DNA from: an uncultured Devosia sp.
Lineage (GTDB): Bacteria > Pseudomonadota > Alphaproteobacteria > Rhizobiales > Devosiaceae
Assembly (NCBI GenBank): GCA_934553185.1
Contig: CAKTFF010000130.1
Location: 1 to 6,395, forward strand
Direction: 5' to 3'
Length of the DNA: 6,395 bases
Shown: piece after piece, positions 1 through 5,250 of the stretch
Layout: the number at the start of each line of letters is the position of its first letter
Position numbering within the stretch: the stretch's first letter is position 1
Notes under the pieces: generated by a model
The model's database searches: none
What the model saw: the letters and a program-made list of their open reading frames with translations, nothing else
Told to the model about the DNA's origin: nothing
Made by a program: the position numbers and the translations under genes

Positions 1-347
1 GTCATACGACCGTGTTTGTGGCGCGCAACGAGGCGGGCAGGGCGGTCGGCATGGGCGCGCTCAAGGTTCATTCCGCCCAGCTGGGCGAGGTCAAGCGCAT
101 GTTCACCGAGCCTGCGGTGCGTGGCCAGCGCGTCGGCTCGGCGCTGCTTGCCGCCATCGTGGCGCTCGCCCGCCAAAAACAGCTTCCCACCCTGATGCTG
201 GAAACCGGAACCGGTGACGGCATGGCCGAGGCGCACCGGCTTTATACCCGAGCCGGATTCACCACGCGCGGCCCATTCCTCGATTATCCGGACAGCCAAT
301 GGTCGGCCTTTTTCGAGCTGCCTCTCCCTGTGGAGCAACCCGCGTGA
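1..347 (+). CDS. GNAT-family N-acetyltransferase, 3' part only (gene begins before the window)
   Basis: This is the C-terminal part of an acetyl-CoA-dependent GNAT acetyltransferase. The reading frame is open from base 3 to a TGA at 345-347. A GTG at 12 could be read as a start, but the residues before and after it already form a GNAT beta-strand (VFVARNEAGRAVGMGAL), so the true start very probably lies upstream of the window. Visible parts are the strand running into the acetyl-CoA loop (KRMFTEPAVRGQRVGSALL, with the R-G-Q-R-V-G pyrophosphate-binding turn) and the later helix and strand AHRLYTRAGF. The tail, with GPFLDYPDSQW and a final strand, resembles YsnE-like small acetyltransferases. 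The substrate cannot be told. Its stop codon overlaps the start of the next gene by 4 bases (GTGA), which suggests translational coupling. Confidence 0.85.
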   Translation, partial: HTTVFVARNEAGRAVGMGALKVHSAQLGEVKRMFTEPAVRGQRVGSALLAAIVALARQKQLPTLMLETGTGDGMAEAHRLYTRAGFTTRGPFLDYPDSQWSAFFELPLPVEQPA

Positions 348-853
348 AAATCGTTTCCCTTGCTGCACTCAGCCTGTTTTCGGTCGCTTCAGCCATGGCC
401 GAAGAGGTCTATGACCATATCTATGTTTCGGACCCGGCCGTGTGCGAACGCGCGGGCGAAGAGGACATGAGTGCGGTGCTGTTCGAGCTTTCGGCCGCGG
501 CCGTTTCGCCGCGCGAAGCCATCTGGGTTGGCGGCGAAATGACCTGCACGCTGGCCGATGTTTCGACCAACATGTCGCCGATCGGTTGGGAGAGCGAGGA
601 TGGGGAAGTGCTGGCAACGGCGCGGTGCCTTGGTCCTTATCTCGACTTCCGCGACGAACTGGTGCTGACAACATCAAGCCAGGGCATCAACCTTCATTAC
701 GGCGACACCGGAGAGACGCCGCCGCTCAGCCTCGAAATCATGTCCATGCGCGCCGATCTCGGTGGCGATAAAGTCGCTCAAACCGATGGCTATGACGGCA
801 TCTATACCGTGTGCCGGGCGCTGAGCGCGGAAGACTTCGCGTGGACGCCATGA
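344..853 (+). CDS. small exported protein of unknown function with four cysteines
   Basis: A 169-residue protein that I do not recognise. The chosen start is the GTG at 344, inside the GTGA overlap with the preceding stop codon and 8 bases after a GGAG (332-335). An ATG at 299 would extend the protein but would bury the signal peptide behind 15 unrelated residues. From 344 the N-terminus is a textbook Sec signal peptide: Lys2, a hydrophobic core at about residues 3-14, and the cleavage motif AMA before Glu20. The mature part is acidic and about 150 residues long. It has four cysteines (C34, C68, C95, C157), which would allow two disulfides in the periplasm. No lipobox or further membrane segment is seen. 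The C-terminal part carries DGIYTVCRALSAEDFAW. A role in the envelope or periplasm is an inference from the signal peptide alone. Co-expression with the upstream GNAT is likely from the overlap. Confidence 0.75.
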   Translation: MKIVSLAALSLFSVASAMAEEVYDHIYVSDPAVCERAGEEDMSAVLFELSAAAVSPREAIWVGGEMTCTLADVSTNMSPIGWESEDGEVLATARCLGPYLDFRDELVLTTSSQGINLHYGDTGETPPLSLEIMSMRADLGGDKVAQTDGYDGIYTVCRALSAEDFAWTP

Positions 854-950
854 GCCATGCACGGGGGCCCGGTTTAGGGCTTGCCGTTTCAGCTCAAGCG
901 AAGACGACCACCCCTTATGGCGCGACCGTTGGCGCGCTGCCCGAGTAAGC

Positions 951-963
951 GAGAATTGCTTTG
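951..963 (+). promoter_or_regulatory. weak ribosome binding site and TTG start of gatA
   Basis: The gatA frame has an in-frame TAA at 946-948, so the start must lie after it. The only usual start codon before the conserved N-terminus ([15 protein letters not shown]) is TTG at 961-963. It follows a weak purine stretch, GAGA at 951-954, with 6 bases between. There is no AGGAGG-type site. This fixes the start at 961 and suggests modest initiation efficiency. Confidence 0.6.
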
Positions 964-2445
964 ACTGACCTGACCAAACTCAGCCTGGCCGACGCCCGCA
1001 AGGGGCTCCTTGACAAGAGCTTCACCGCAACCGAACTGACCGGCGCTTACCTGTCGGCGATCGAGAAGGCCAATCCCAGCCTCAATGCCTATGTGGCGGT
1101 GACGGCCGATCAGGCGCTCGACATGGCCAAGGCGAGCGACGAAAGGCTCAGCGCCGGGCAGGGTGGTCCGCTCGAGGGCATCCCGCTGGGCGTCAAGGAC
1201 CTGTTTGCCACCAAGGGCGTCCACACCCAGGCGGCGAGCCATATTCTGGATGGCTTCAAGCCCGAATACGAATCCACGGTCACCGCCAATCTGTGGCGCG
1301 ATGGCGCTGTTATGCTGGGCAAGCTCAACATGGACGAGTTCGCCATGGGCTCGTCCAACGAAACAAGCTTTTATGGGCCGGTGGTCAGCCCCTTCCGCGC
1401 TGAAGGCAGCAACGCCAACCTGGTGCCCGGTGGCTCCTCGGGCGGCTCTGCCGCTGCGGTTTCGGCGTGGCTTTGTGCCGGCGCCACGGCAACCGATACG
1501 GGCGGCTCGATCCGCCAGCCGGCAGCCTTCACCGGCACGGTGGGCATCAAGCCGACCTACGGCCGCGCTTCGCGCTGGGGCACGGTGGCCTTTGCCTCCT
1601 CGCTCGACCAGGCTGGACCGATTGCGCGCACCGTGACCGACGCGGCGCTGATGATGCGGTCTATGTCGGGCTTTGATCCCAAGGATTCCACCAGCGTTGA
1701 CATCGCCGTGCCCGACTTTGCCGCAGCCGTTGAACGCGGGGTCAAGGGTCTGGTGATCGGCGTGCCGCGGGAGTACCGCATGGACGGCATGCCCGCCGAG
1801 ATCGAAAAGCTCTGGACGGAGGGGCTCGACTGGCTGAAGGCTGAAGGTGCCACGGTCAAGGACATCTCGCTGCCCCACACCAAATATGCGCTGCCCGCTT
1901 ATTATATCGTCGCGCCGGCCGAAGCCTCGTCCAACCTCGCGCGCTATGACGGCGTCAAGTATGGCCTGCGCGTCTCGGGCAAGGACATCACCGACATGTA
2001 CGAGTTGACCCGCGCTGCCGGTTTCGGCCGCGAGGTGAAGCGGCGTATCATGATCGGCACCTATGTGCTGTCGGCGGGTTACTTCGACGCCTATTACGTC
2101 AAGGCGCAGAAGGTGCGCACGCTGATCAAGCGTGACTTCGAAGACGCCTTCAATGGCGGCGTTGACGCTATCCTGACGCCGGCAACGCCGTCGGCCGCCT
2201 TCGGCATCGGCGATGAAGCGCTGGCGGCCGATCCTGTCGCGATGTATCTCAACGACATCTTCACCGTCACCGTGAACATGGCCGGTCTTCCGGGCATCGC
2301 CGTGCCGGCCGGCAAGGATGGACGCGGGCTGCCGCTGGGGCTGCAGATCATCGGCAAGCCATTCGACGAGGAAACCCTTTTTGCCGCGGCGCGGGTGATC
2401 GAGAAGAGTGCTGGCGGCGATTTCGCGCCTAAGGCGTGGTGGTAA
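961..2445 (+). CDS. gatA: Asp-tRNA(Asn)/Glu-tRNA(Gln) amidotransferase subunit A
   Basis: A complete 494-residue GatA, the usual length for alphaproteobacteria. It is the glutaminase subunit of the cytosolic GatCAB complex: it hydrolyses glutamine and sends the ammonia through a channel to GatB, which amidates the misacylated tRNA. The amidase-signature Ser-cisSer-Lys triad is intact: Lys79 in GVKDLF, Ser159 in the PGGSSGGS loop and nucleophile Ser183 in [10 protein letters not shown], with the family spacing of 24 residues between the two serines. Other conserved blocks are [14 protein letters not shown] (121-134), [13 protein letters not shown] (195-207), a C-terminal [17 protein letters not shown] stretch and [13 protein letters not shown]. 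The start is TTG at 961 (an in-frame stop lies just upstream). gatC, which often sits directly before gatA, is not there. Identification is secure. tRNA specificity (Gln, Asn or both) cannot be read from this subunit. Confidence 0.97.
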   Translation: MTDLTKLSLADARKGLLDKSFTATELTGAYLSAIEKANPSLNAYVAVTADQALDMAKASDERLSAGQGGPLEGIPLGVKDLFATKGVHTQAASHILDGFKPEYESTVTANLWRDGAVMLGKLNMDEFAMGSSNETSFYGPVVSPFRAEGSNANLVPGGSSGGSAAAVSAWLCAGATATDTGGSIRQPAAFTGTVGIKPTYGRASRWGTVAFASSLDQAGPIARTVTDAALMMRSMSGFDPKDSTSVDIAVPDFAAAVERGVKGLVIGVPREYRMDGMPAEIEKLWTEGLDWLKAEGATVKDISLPHTKYALPAYYIVAPAEASSNLARYDGVKYGLRVSGKDITDMYELTRAAGFGREVKRRIMIGTYVLSAGYFDAYYVKAQKVRTLIKRDFEDAFNGGVDAILTPATPSAAFGIGDEALAADPVAMYLNDIFTVTVNMAGLPGIAVPAGKDGRGLPLGLQIIGKPFDEETLFAAARVIEKSAGGDFAPKAWW

Positions 2446-2454
2446 AGCCACGCC
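2433..2454 (+). other. inverted repeat spanning the gatA stop codon
   Basis: A perfect 7-base inverted repeat (GGCGTGG at 2433-2439 and CCACGCC at 2448-2454) with an 8-base loop that contains the TAA stop of gatA. RNA from it could fold into a stable GC-rich hairpin. No run of T follows, so it does not look like a classical intrinsic terminator. It could slow transcription, protect the 3' end of the transcript, or be chance in GC-rich DNA. Confidence 0.35.
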
Positions 2455-2551
2455 AGCGCTGCCCACTTGATTGACTCATCTTTCCGCCTTATCTCGCGGC
2501 AATGCACAAATTGAAATTGGTTGTGACGTCCCCCGCGGCGTCTGGGCCAAC

Positions 2552-2556
2552 AGGAA
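2552..2556 (+). promoter_or_regulatory. ribosome binding site that decides the start of the Trp-rich small protein
   Basis: AGGAA at 2552-2556 lies 8 bases before the ATG at 2565. The earlier in-frame ATG at 2502 has only a poor CGCGG-type upstream sequence. The 21 residues between the two are Ser/Thr/Pro/Gly-rich at their end and look unlike the rest of the protein. This favours initiation at 2565. Confidence 0.6.
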
Positions 2557-2564
2557 CTTCGCTG

Positions 2565-2882
2565 ATGGCCGCTGACATTTTCTCTTCGCTCGACTGGTCC
2601 GAGCCGCCCAAGGACATGAGCAAGCCACTGCAGGCGCTTTGGTGGCTCAAGAAAGGTTCGCTGCGCGTGGGGCCCGAATGGGAGCAGGCGCATAACATCG
2701 TCCAGTCCATGGAAGGCGTGCAGGCCTTTGACTGGGTGCACGCGCTGATGCACTGGATCGAGGCCGACATGGGCAATGCCGATTATTGGTATCGCCGTGC
2801 CGGCAAGCGCCGTGCGACGGCGAGCGTCAGCAGCGAATGGGAACACATCGCAGCGGCCCTCAGCGATATCACACGTCATTAA
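2565..2882 (+). CDS. conserved-looking Trp-rich small cytosolic protein, function unknown
   Basis: A 105-residue protein if it begins at ATG 2565, which has a good AGGAA site 8 bases upstream. A start at ATG 2502 would add 21 residues and is less likely. It has no signal peptide or membrane segment and looks helical. Eight tryptophans (W11, W26, W27, W39, W57, W64, W75, W92) in so short a chain are striking. The core blocks are LQALWWLKKG (22-31), GPEWEQAHNI (36-45), FDWVHALMHWIEADMGNADY (55-74) and WYRRAGK (75-81). The pattern of paired Trp, His (H43, H59, H63) and acidic residues looks like a conserved fold rather than a spurious frame. I recall similar hypothetical proteins in Hyphomicrobiales but cannot name a family. 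It lies 119 bases after gatA and 86 before the hydrolase gene. Function: unknown. Confidence 0.75.
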   Translation: MAADIFSSLDWSEPPKDMSKPLQALWWLKKGSLRVGPEWEQAHNIVQSMEGVQAFDWVHALMHWIEADMGNADYWYRRAGKRRATASVSSEWEHIAAALSDITRH

Positions 2883-2968
2883 AACGGTTGTGATGGCAGA
2901 CGGTTGGAACAGCCCTGGGTCGTTTTCGTTAAAAAGCCATACCGCTTCTTAACGAGAAACGAATTCCC

Positions 2969-4177
2969 ATGCAGATCACCAAAACCCGTGCGGCCGCTCA
3001 GGTATCCTTGTTGGCTTTGAGCCTCCTCGTCCCCAGCCTTGCCATGGCGCAGGATGCTTCGGCCACCCCTGACATCACCGAAGAAATGGAAGCCGCGCCT
3101 GCGCCGGAGGCTCCGGCGACCGATGCACCGGCTACTGATGCCGCGGGCGCAACCGACGAGGTCACGACCGAAGTGGCCGAGAGCAAGGACAGTGGCACCG
3201 TCGATCGCTCGGTGCCCGAAATGGCCGCCGTGATCGAAAAGCTCATGGAGCTCGGCGCCAAGCCGGTCAGCACGCTGACGGTGGAAGAAGCGCGCACCCA
3301 GCCTACCCCCACCGATGCGGTGATGGCGGTGCTTGAAGAAGAGGGCAAGAGCACTGCGCCCGAGGAAGTCGGAGCCGTCGAAGACATCACCATTCCCGGT
3401 GCAGAAGGCGACTTGCAGGCGCGCGTTTATACCCCAGCCGGCGAAGGTCCGTTCCCCACCATCGTTTATTTCCATGGTGGCGGCTGGGTGATTGCTGATC
3501 TCGATGTTTATGACGCATCGGCACGGGCGCTCACCAACCAGGCTGGCGCGGTGGTGGTTTCGGTCCACTATCGCCAGGGCCCGGAAAACAAGTTCCCTGC
3601 CGCCCATGACGATGCGGTTGCCGCCTATAGCTATGTGATCGAGAATGCCGGCTCGTGGAACGCCGACAGTGATCGCGTCGCAGTTGCCGGCGAAAGCGCC
3701 GGTGGCAACCTGGCGATTAATGTTGCTATCGCGGCTCGCGATCAGCAGTTGAACACGCCTGAGGCGGTGCTGGCCGTTTACCCGGTGGCGGGCGCCGACA
3801 TGAACACGGAAAGCTATATCGAGAACCAGAACGCCGTGCCGCTGGGCAAGGGCGACATGATGTGGTTTGCCGAAAACTACCTCAACAGCATGGACGAGGC
3901 CACCGACCCGCGCATCGACATCGTTGGCAGCGCGGATCTTGCCGATCTCCCGCCGGTGACCATCGTCGCGGCCGAGATCGACCCGCTGCGCACCGAAGGC
4001 GAAACGCTCAACGACAAGCTCGAAGCGGCCGGCGTCGATGTTGAATACCAGCTGTGGGACGGCGTGACCCACGAATTTTTCGGCATGGCGGCGCAGGTGC
4101 CGCAGGCCAAGGAAGCGCAGGACTTTGCCGGCGAGCGTCTGCGTGACGCGCTCGGTTCCGAACAGGCCGGCATGTAA
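2969..4177 (+). CDS. exported alpha/beta hydrolase of the hormone-sensitive lipase (family IV esterase) type
   Basis: A 402-residue protein predicted to be secreted to the periplasm, with a signal peptide at 1-27 (basic start, Leu-rich core, cleavage after AMA, before Gln28). Residues about 28-80 form a low-complexity linker rich in Ala, Pro, Thr, Asp and Glu. Residues about 81-140 resemble the N-terminal cap of HSL-type esterases (SVPEMAAVIEKLMELGAKPV). The catalytic domain has the oxyanion motif HGGGW (169-173), the variant YRQGPENKFPA in place of YRLAPE...FPA (from 201), the nucleophile elbow GESAGGN with Ser243, Asp338 in EIDPL and His368 in VTHEFF, so the triad is complete. It should hydrolyse short-chain esters or a related acyl bond; the natural substrate is not known. 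The family is usually about 310 residues; the excess is signal peptide plus linker. The start is ATG 2969, after GAGAAA (2954-2959). It is followed by a strong terminator. Confidence 0.92.
   Translation: MQITKTRAAAQVSLLALSLLVPSLAMAQDASATPDITEEMEAAPAPEAPATDAPATDAAGATDEVTTEVAESKDSGTVDRSVPEMAAVIEKLMELGAKPVSTLTVEEARTQPTPTDAVMAVLEEEGKSTAPEEVGAVEDITIPGAEGDLQARVYTPAGEGPFPTIVYFHGGGWVIADLDVYDASARALTNQAGAVVVSVHYRQGPENKFPAAHDDAVAAYSYVIENAGSWNADSDRVAVAGESAGGNLAINVAIAARDQQLNTPEAVLAVYPVAGADMNTESYIENQNAVPLGKGDMMWFAENYLNSMDEATDPRIDIVGSADLADLPPVTIVAAEIDPLRTEGETLNDKLEAAGVDVEYQLWDGVTHEFFGMAAQVPQAKEAQDFAGERLRDALGSEQAGM
3113..3142 (+). repeat. imperfect 15-base tandem repeat coding for PATDA twice
   Basis: Two adjacent 15-base units (3113-3127 and 3128-3142) each encode Pro-Ala-Thr-Asp-Ala, followed by a degenerate third unit (AGATDE). 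They lie in the acidic linker of the exported hydrolase. The units differ at third codon positions, so the repeat is old or kept at the protein level. Such linkers commonly vary in length between relatives. Confidence 0.6.
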
Positions 4178-4198
4178 TCAGCCATTGGCCGAGAGCAG

Positions 4199-4233
4199 GA
4201 GGGGGCTGGTCATCGACCGGCCCTCTTTTTGTT
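4199..4233 (+). terminator. Rho-independent terminator after the hydrolase gene
   Basis: The left arm 4201-4211 (GGGGGCTGGTC) pairs with the right arm 4215-4225 (GACCGGCCCTC) over 11 base pairs with two G-U wobbles, closing a 3-base loop (ATC). The stem can be extended outward by A4200-T4226. A run of five T (4226-4230), then G and three more T, follows directly. It begins 21 bases after the hydrolase stop codon. It should separate transcription of the hydrolase gene from the chorismate mutase gene downstream. Confidence 0.88.
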
Positions 4234-4307
4234 TGCCCGAGCGCAACGGTTGAAAACAAGCGAAGGGCAGTGCAAACCAAGGGGGCAACACTGTTGGGAC
4301 CCAAGCC

Positions 4308-4619
4308 GTGAGCGAACAAAGAGACCCGCAAGCCTGCCAGACCAAGGACGATGTGCGCGCCGAGATCGACCGCATCGACAACGCCTTGCTCGGGCTTTTT
4401 GCCGAGCGGCACCGCTATGTGACGCGCATGGCGCAGATCAAGACCGACCCGCACGAAGCGCGCGATCCGGTGCGGATCGAGGCGGTGATCGCTAAGATTC
4501 GCGATCGCAGTTTGGCACTTGATCTTGATGAGGATCAGGCCGAACTTGTGTGGCGGACCCTGATCGACTGGAACATCAACTACGAGAAGGGCATCATCGC
4601 GGCGCGGCGCCGCAGATAG
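4308..4619 (+). CDS. chorismate mutase, AroQ class (PchB-like form)
   Basis: A 103-residue, all-helical AroQ-type chorismate mutase that converts chorismate to prephenate, the branch step toward phenylalanine and tyrosine, in the cytosol. The start is GTG 4308, 8 bases after GGGA (4296-4299). Aligned by eye with E. coli chorismate mutase and P. aeruginosa PchB, the substrate-binding basic residues are present: Arg17 (VRAEIDRID), Arg34 (AERHRYV) and Lys45 (MAQIK), with the 11-residue Arg-to-Lys spacing of the family, plus Arg56 in the mobile loop (DPVRIE). The C-terminal helix (LIDWNINYEKG) carries Glu93 where E. coli has Gln88. The helix pattern and the Trp in it look closer to PchB-type isochorismate pyruvate-lyase than to the E. 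coli P-protein domain. No dehydratase domain is fused. Biosynthetic chorismate mutase is the most likely role; no siderophore or salicylate gene is nearby to suggest PchB. Confidence 0.87.
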   Translation: MSEQRDPQACQTKDDVRAEIDRIDNALLGLFAERHRYVTRMAQIKTDPHEARDPVRIEAVIAKIRDRSLALDLDEDQAELVWRTLIDWNINYEKGIIAARRRR

Positions 4620-4634
4620 CGGCAGGAGGCGGTT

Positions 4635-5147
4635 ATGGCTCCCATTTCCATTCGCAAAGCGGAGACGGCAGACGCGCGGCGCCTCGCCGATATCGCTTAC
4701 CGCGCCTGGGAAAGCGGCATCTATCCGCTGCTTAACCATCAGGATGGCTTGAAGCAAGCCGAGCAGCGCCGCCTGGCGCAGGCGGTGAGCGAAACGCTGA
4801 GCCGCATCATTGTTGCCGAGGTCGATGGCATCGTGGTCGCTTGGTGCTCACGATCGGCGCGGCGCGCCTATATCCCGTTTCTGTTTGTCATGCCTGAACT
4901 GCAGGGACATGGCCTTGGCTCCATGCTGCTGCGGCGCATGGAATCCATGCTTGAGCTTGAAGGCGCCGAACGCGTGCACCTCGAAACGCCGGCCGACAAT
5001 GTAGGGGCAGTGCGCTTCTATGAGCGGCAGGGCTATCGCATTCTGGCGCTGCGACCGGACGGACGCCACGCCCATGAGCCGTTCATGAGCGTGCATCTGG
5101 AGAAACGCCTTCGACCGTTCAGCGGCGATATCGAAGACGAAGGATAG
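4635..5147 (+). CDS. GNAT-family N-acetyltransferase
   Basis: A complete 170-residue acetyltransferase using acetyl-CoA. The start is ATG 4635, 5 bases after a perfect AGGAGG (4624-4629). It begins 15 bases after the chorismate mutase stop, so the two are probably in one transcript. The N-terminal strand ISIRKAETADARRLADIAYRAW is typical of GNAT domains. Motif A is at about 81-104 (PFLFVMPELQGHGLGSMLL, with the Q90-G-H-G-L-G acetyl-CoA pyrophosphate loop). Motif B is at 120-134 (ADNVGAVRFYERQGY, with Asn122 and Tyr129). The substrate, small molecule or protein N-terminus, cannot be told. The last 10 residues are a polar, acidic tail. I recall a GNAT gene between gatA and gatB in other Rhizobiales, so the position may be old, but that is memory, not a check. 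Confidence 0.92.
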   Translation: MAPISIRKAETADARRLADIAYRAWESGIYPLLNHQDGLKQAEQRRLAQAVSETLSRIIVAEVDGIVVAWCSRSARRAYIPFLFVMPELQGHGLGSMLLRRMESMLELEGAERVHLETPADNVGAVRFYERQGYRILALRPDGRHAHEPFMSVHLEKRLRPFSGDIEDEG

Positions 5148-5185
5148 TTCCTCCCCGCGGCTGAGTGTGACCGGAGCGGTTAGCC

Positions 5186-5214
5186 TTGCATCGCAGCGCG
5201 CCGCTCAGTAATCA
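5186..5214 (+). promoter_or_regulatory. possible promoter for gatB (weak)
   Basis: In the 103-base gap before gatB, TTGCAT (5186-5191) and TAATCA (5209-5214) are separated by 17 bases, the spacing of a sigma-70 type promoter. Transcription would begin near 5221. The -35 element keeps TTG, but the -10 element matches poorly, so this is only a candidate. gatB may instead be read through from the chorismate mutase and GNAT pair. Confidence 0.22.
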
Positions 5215-5250
5215 CATACGCAACCTTGCCGAGCCTTCCAGGACGAACCA

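Noticed and set aside
879..899. Inverted repeat GCTTG ... CAAGC between the exported protein gene and gatA, possible terminator
   Set aside because: The stem is only 5 bases with an 11-base loop and no T run follows.
889..2466. A 525-codon open frame on the minus strand opposite gatA
   Set aside because: Its codons are in register with gatA, so its stops would correspond to TTA, CTA and TCA in gatA, codons that GC-rich genomes avoid. The protein is Arg/His/Gly-rich with no recognisable domain, while gatA is unmistakable.
2502..2564. Upstream ATG extending the Trp-rich protein by 21 residues
   Set aside because: It has a poor ribosome binding site compared with AGGAA before 2565, and the extra residues look unlike the rest of the protein. 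It cannot be fully excluded.
2879..4072. A 397-codon open frame on the minus strand opposite the esterase gene
   Set aside because: It has the same codon-register effect, and the sense protein has a complete catalytic triad and signal peptide. The minus-strand product has no recognisable motif.
4008..4757. A 249-codon minus-strand frame across the end of the esterase gene, the terminator and the chorismate mutase gene
   Set aside because: It crosses a strong terminator and three well-supported plus-strand genes in mirrored codon register. No ribosome binding site or domain supports it.
5161..5208. Competing inverted repeats (CTGAG with CTCAG, GAGCGG with CCGCTC) before gatB, possible T-box-like or riboswitch leader
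   Set aside because: The stems are 5-6 bases with long loops, and no specifier, T-box or other conserved riboswitch sequence is visible. The region is too short for a known class.
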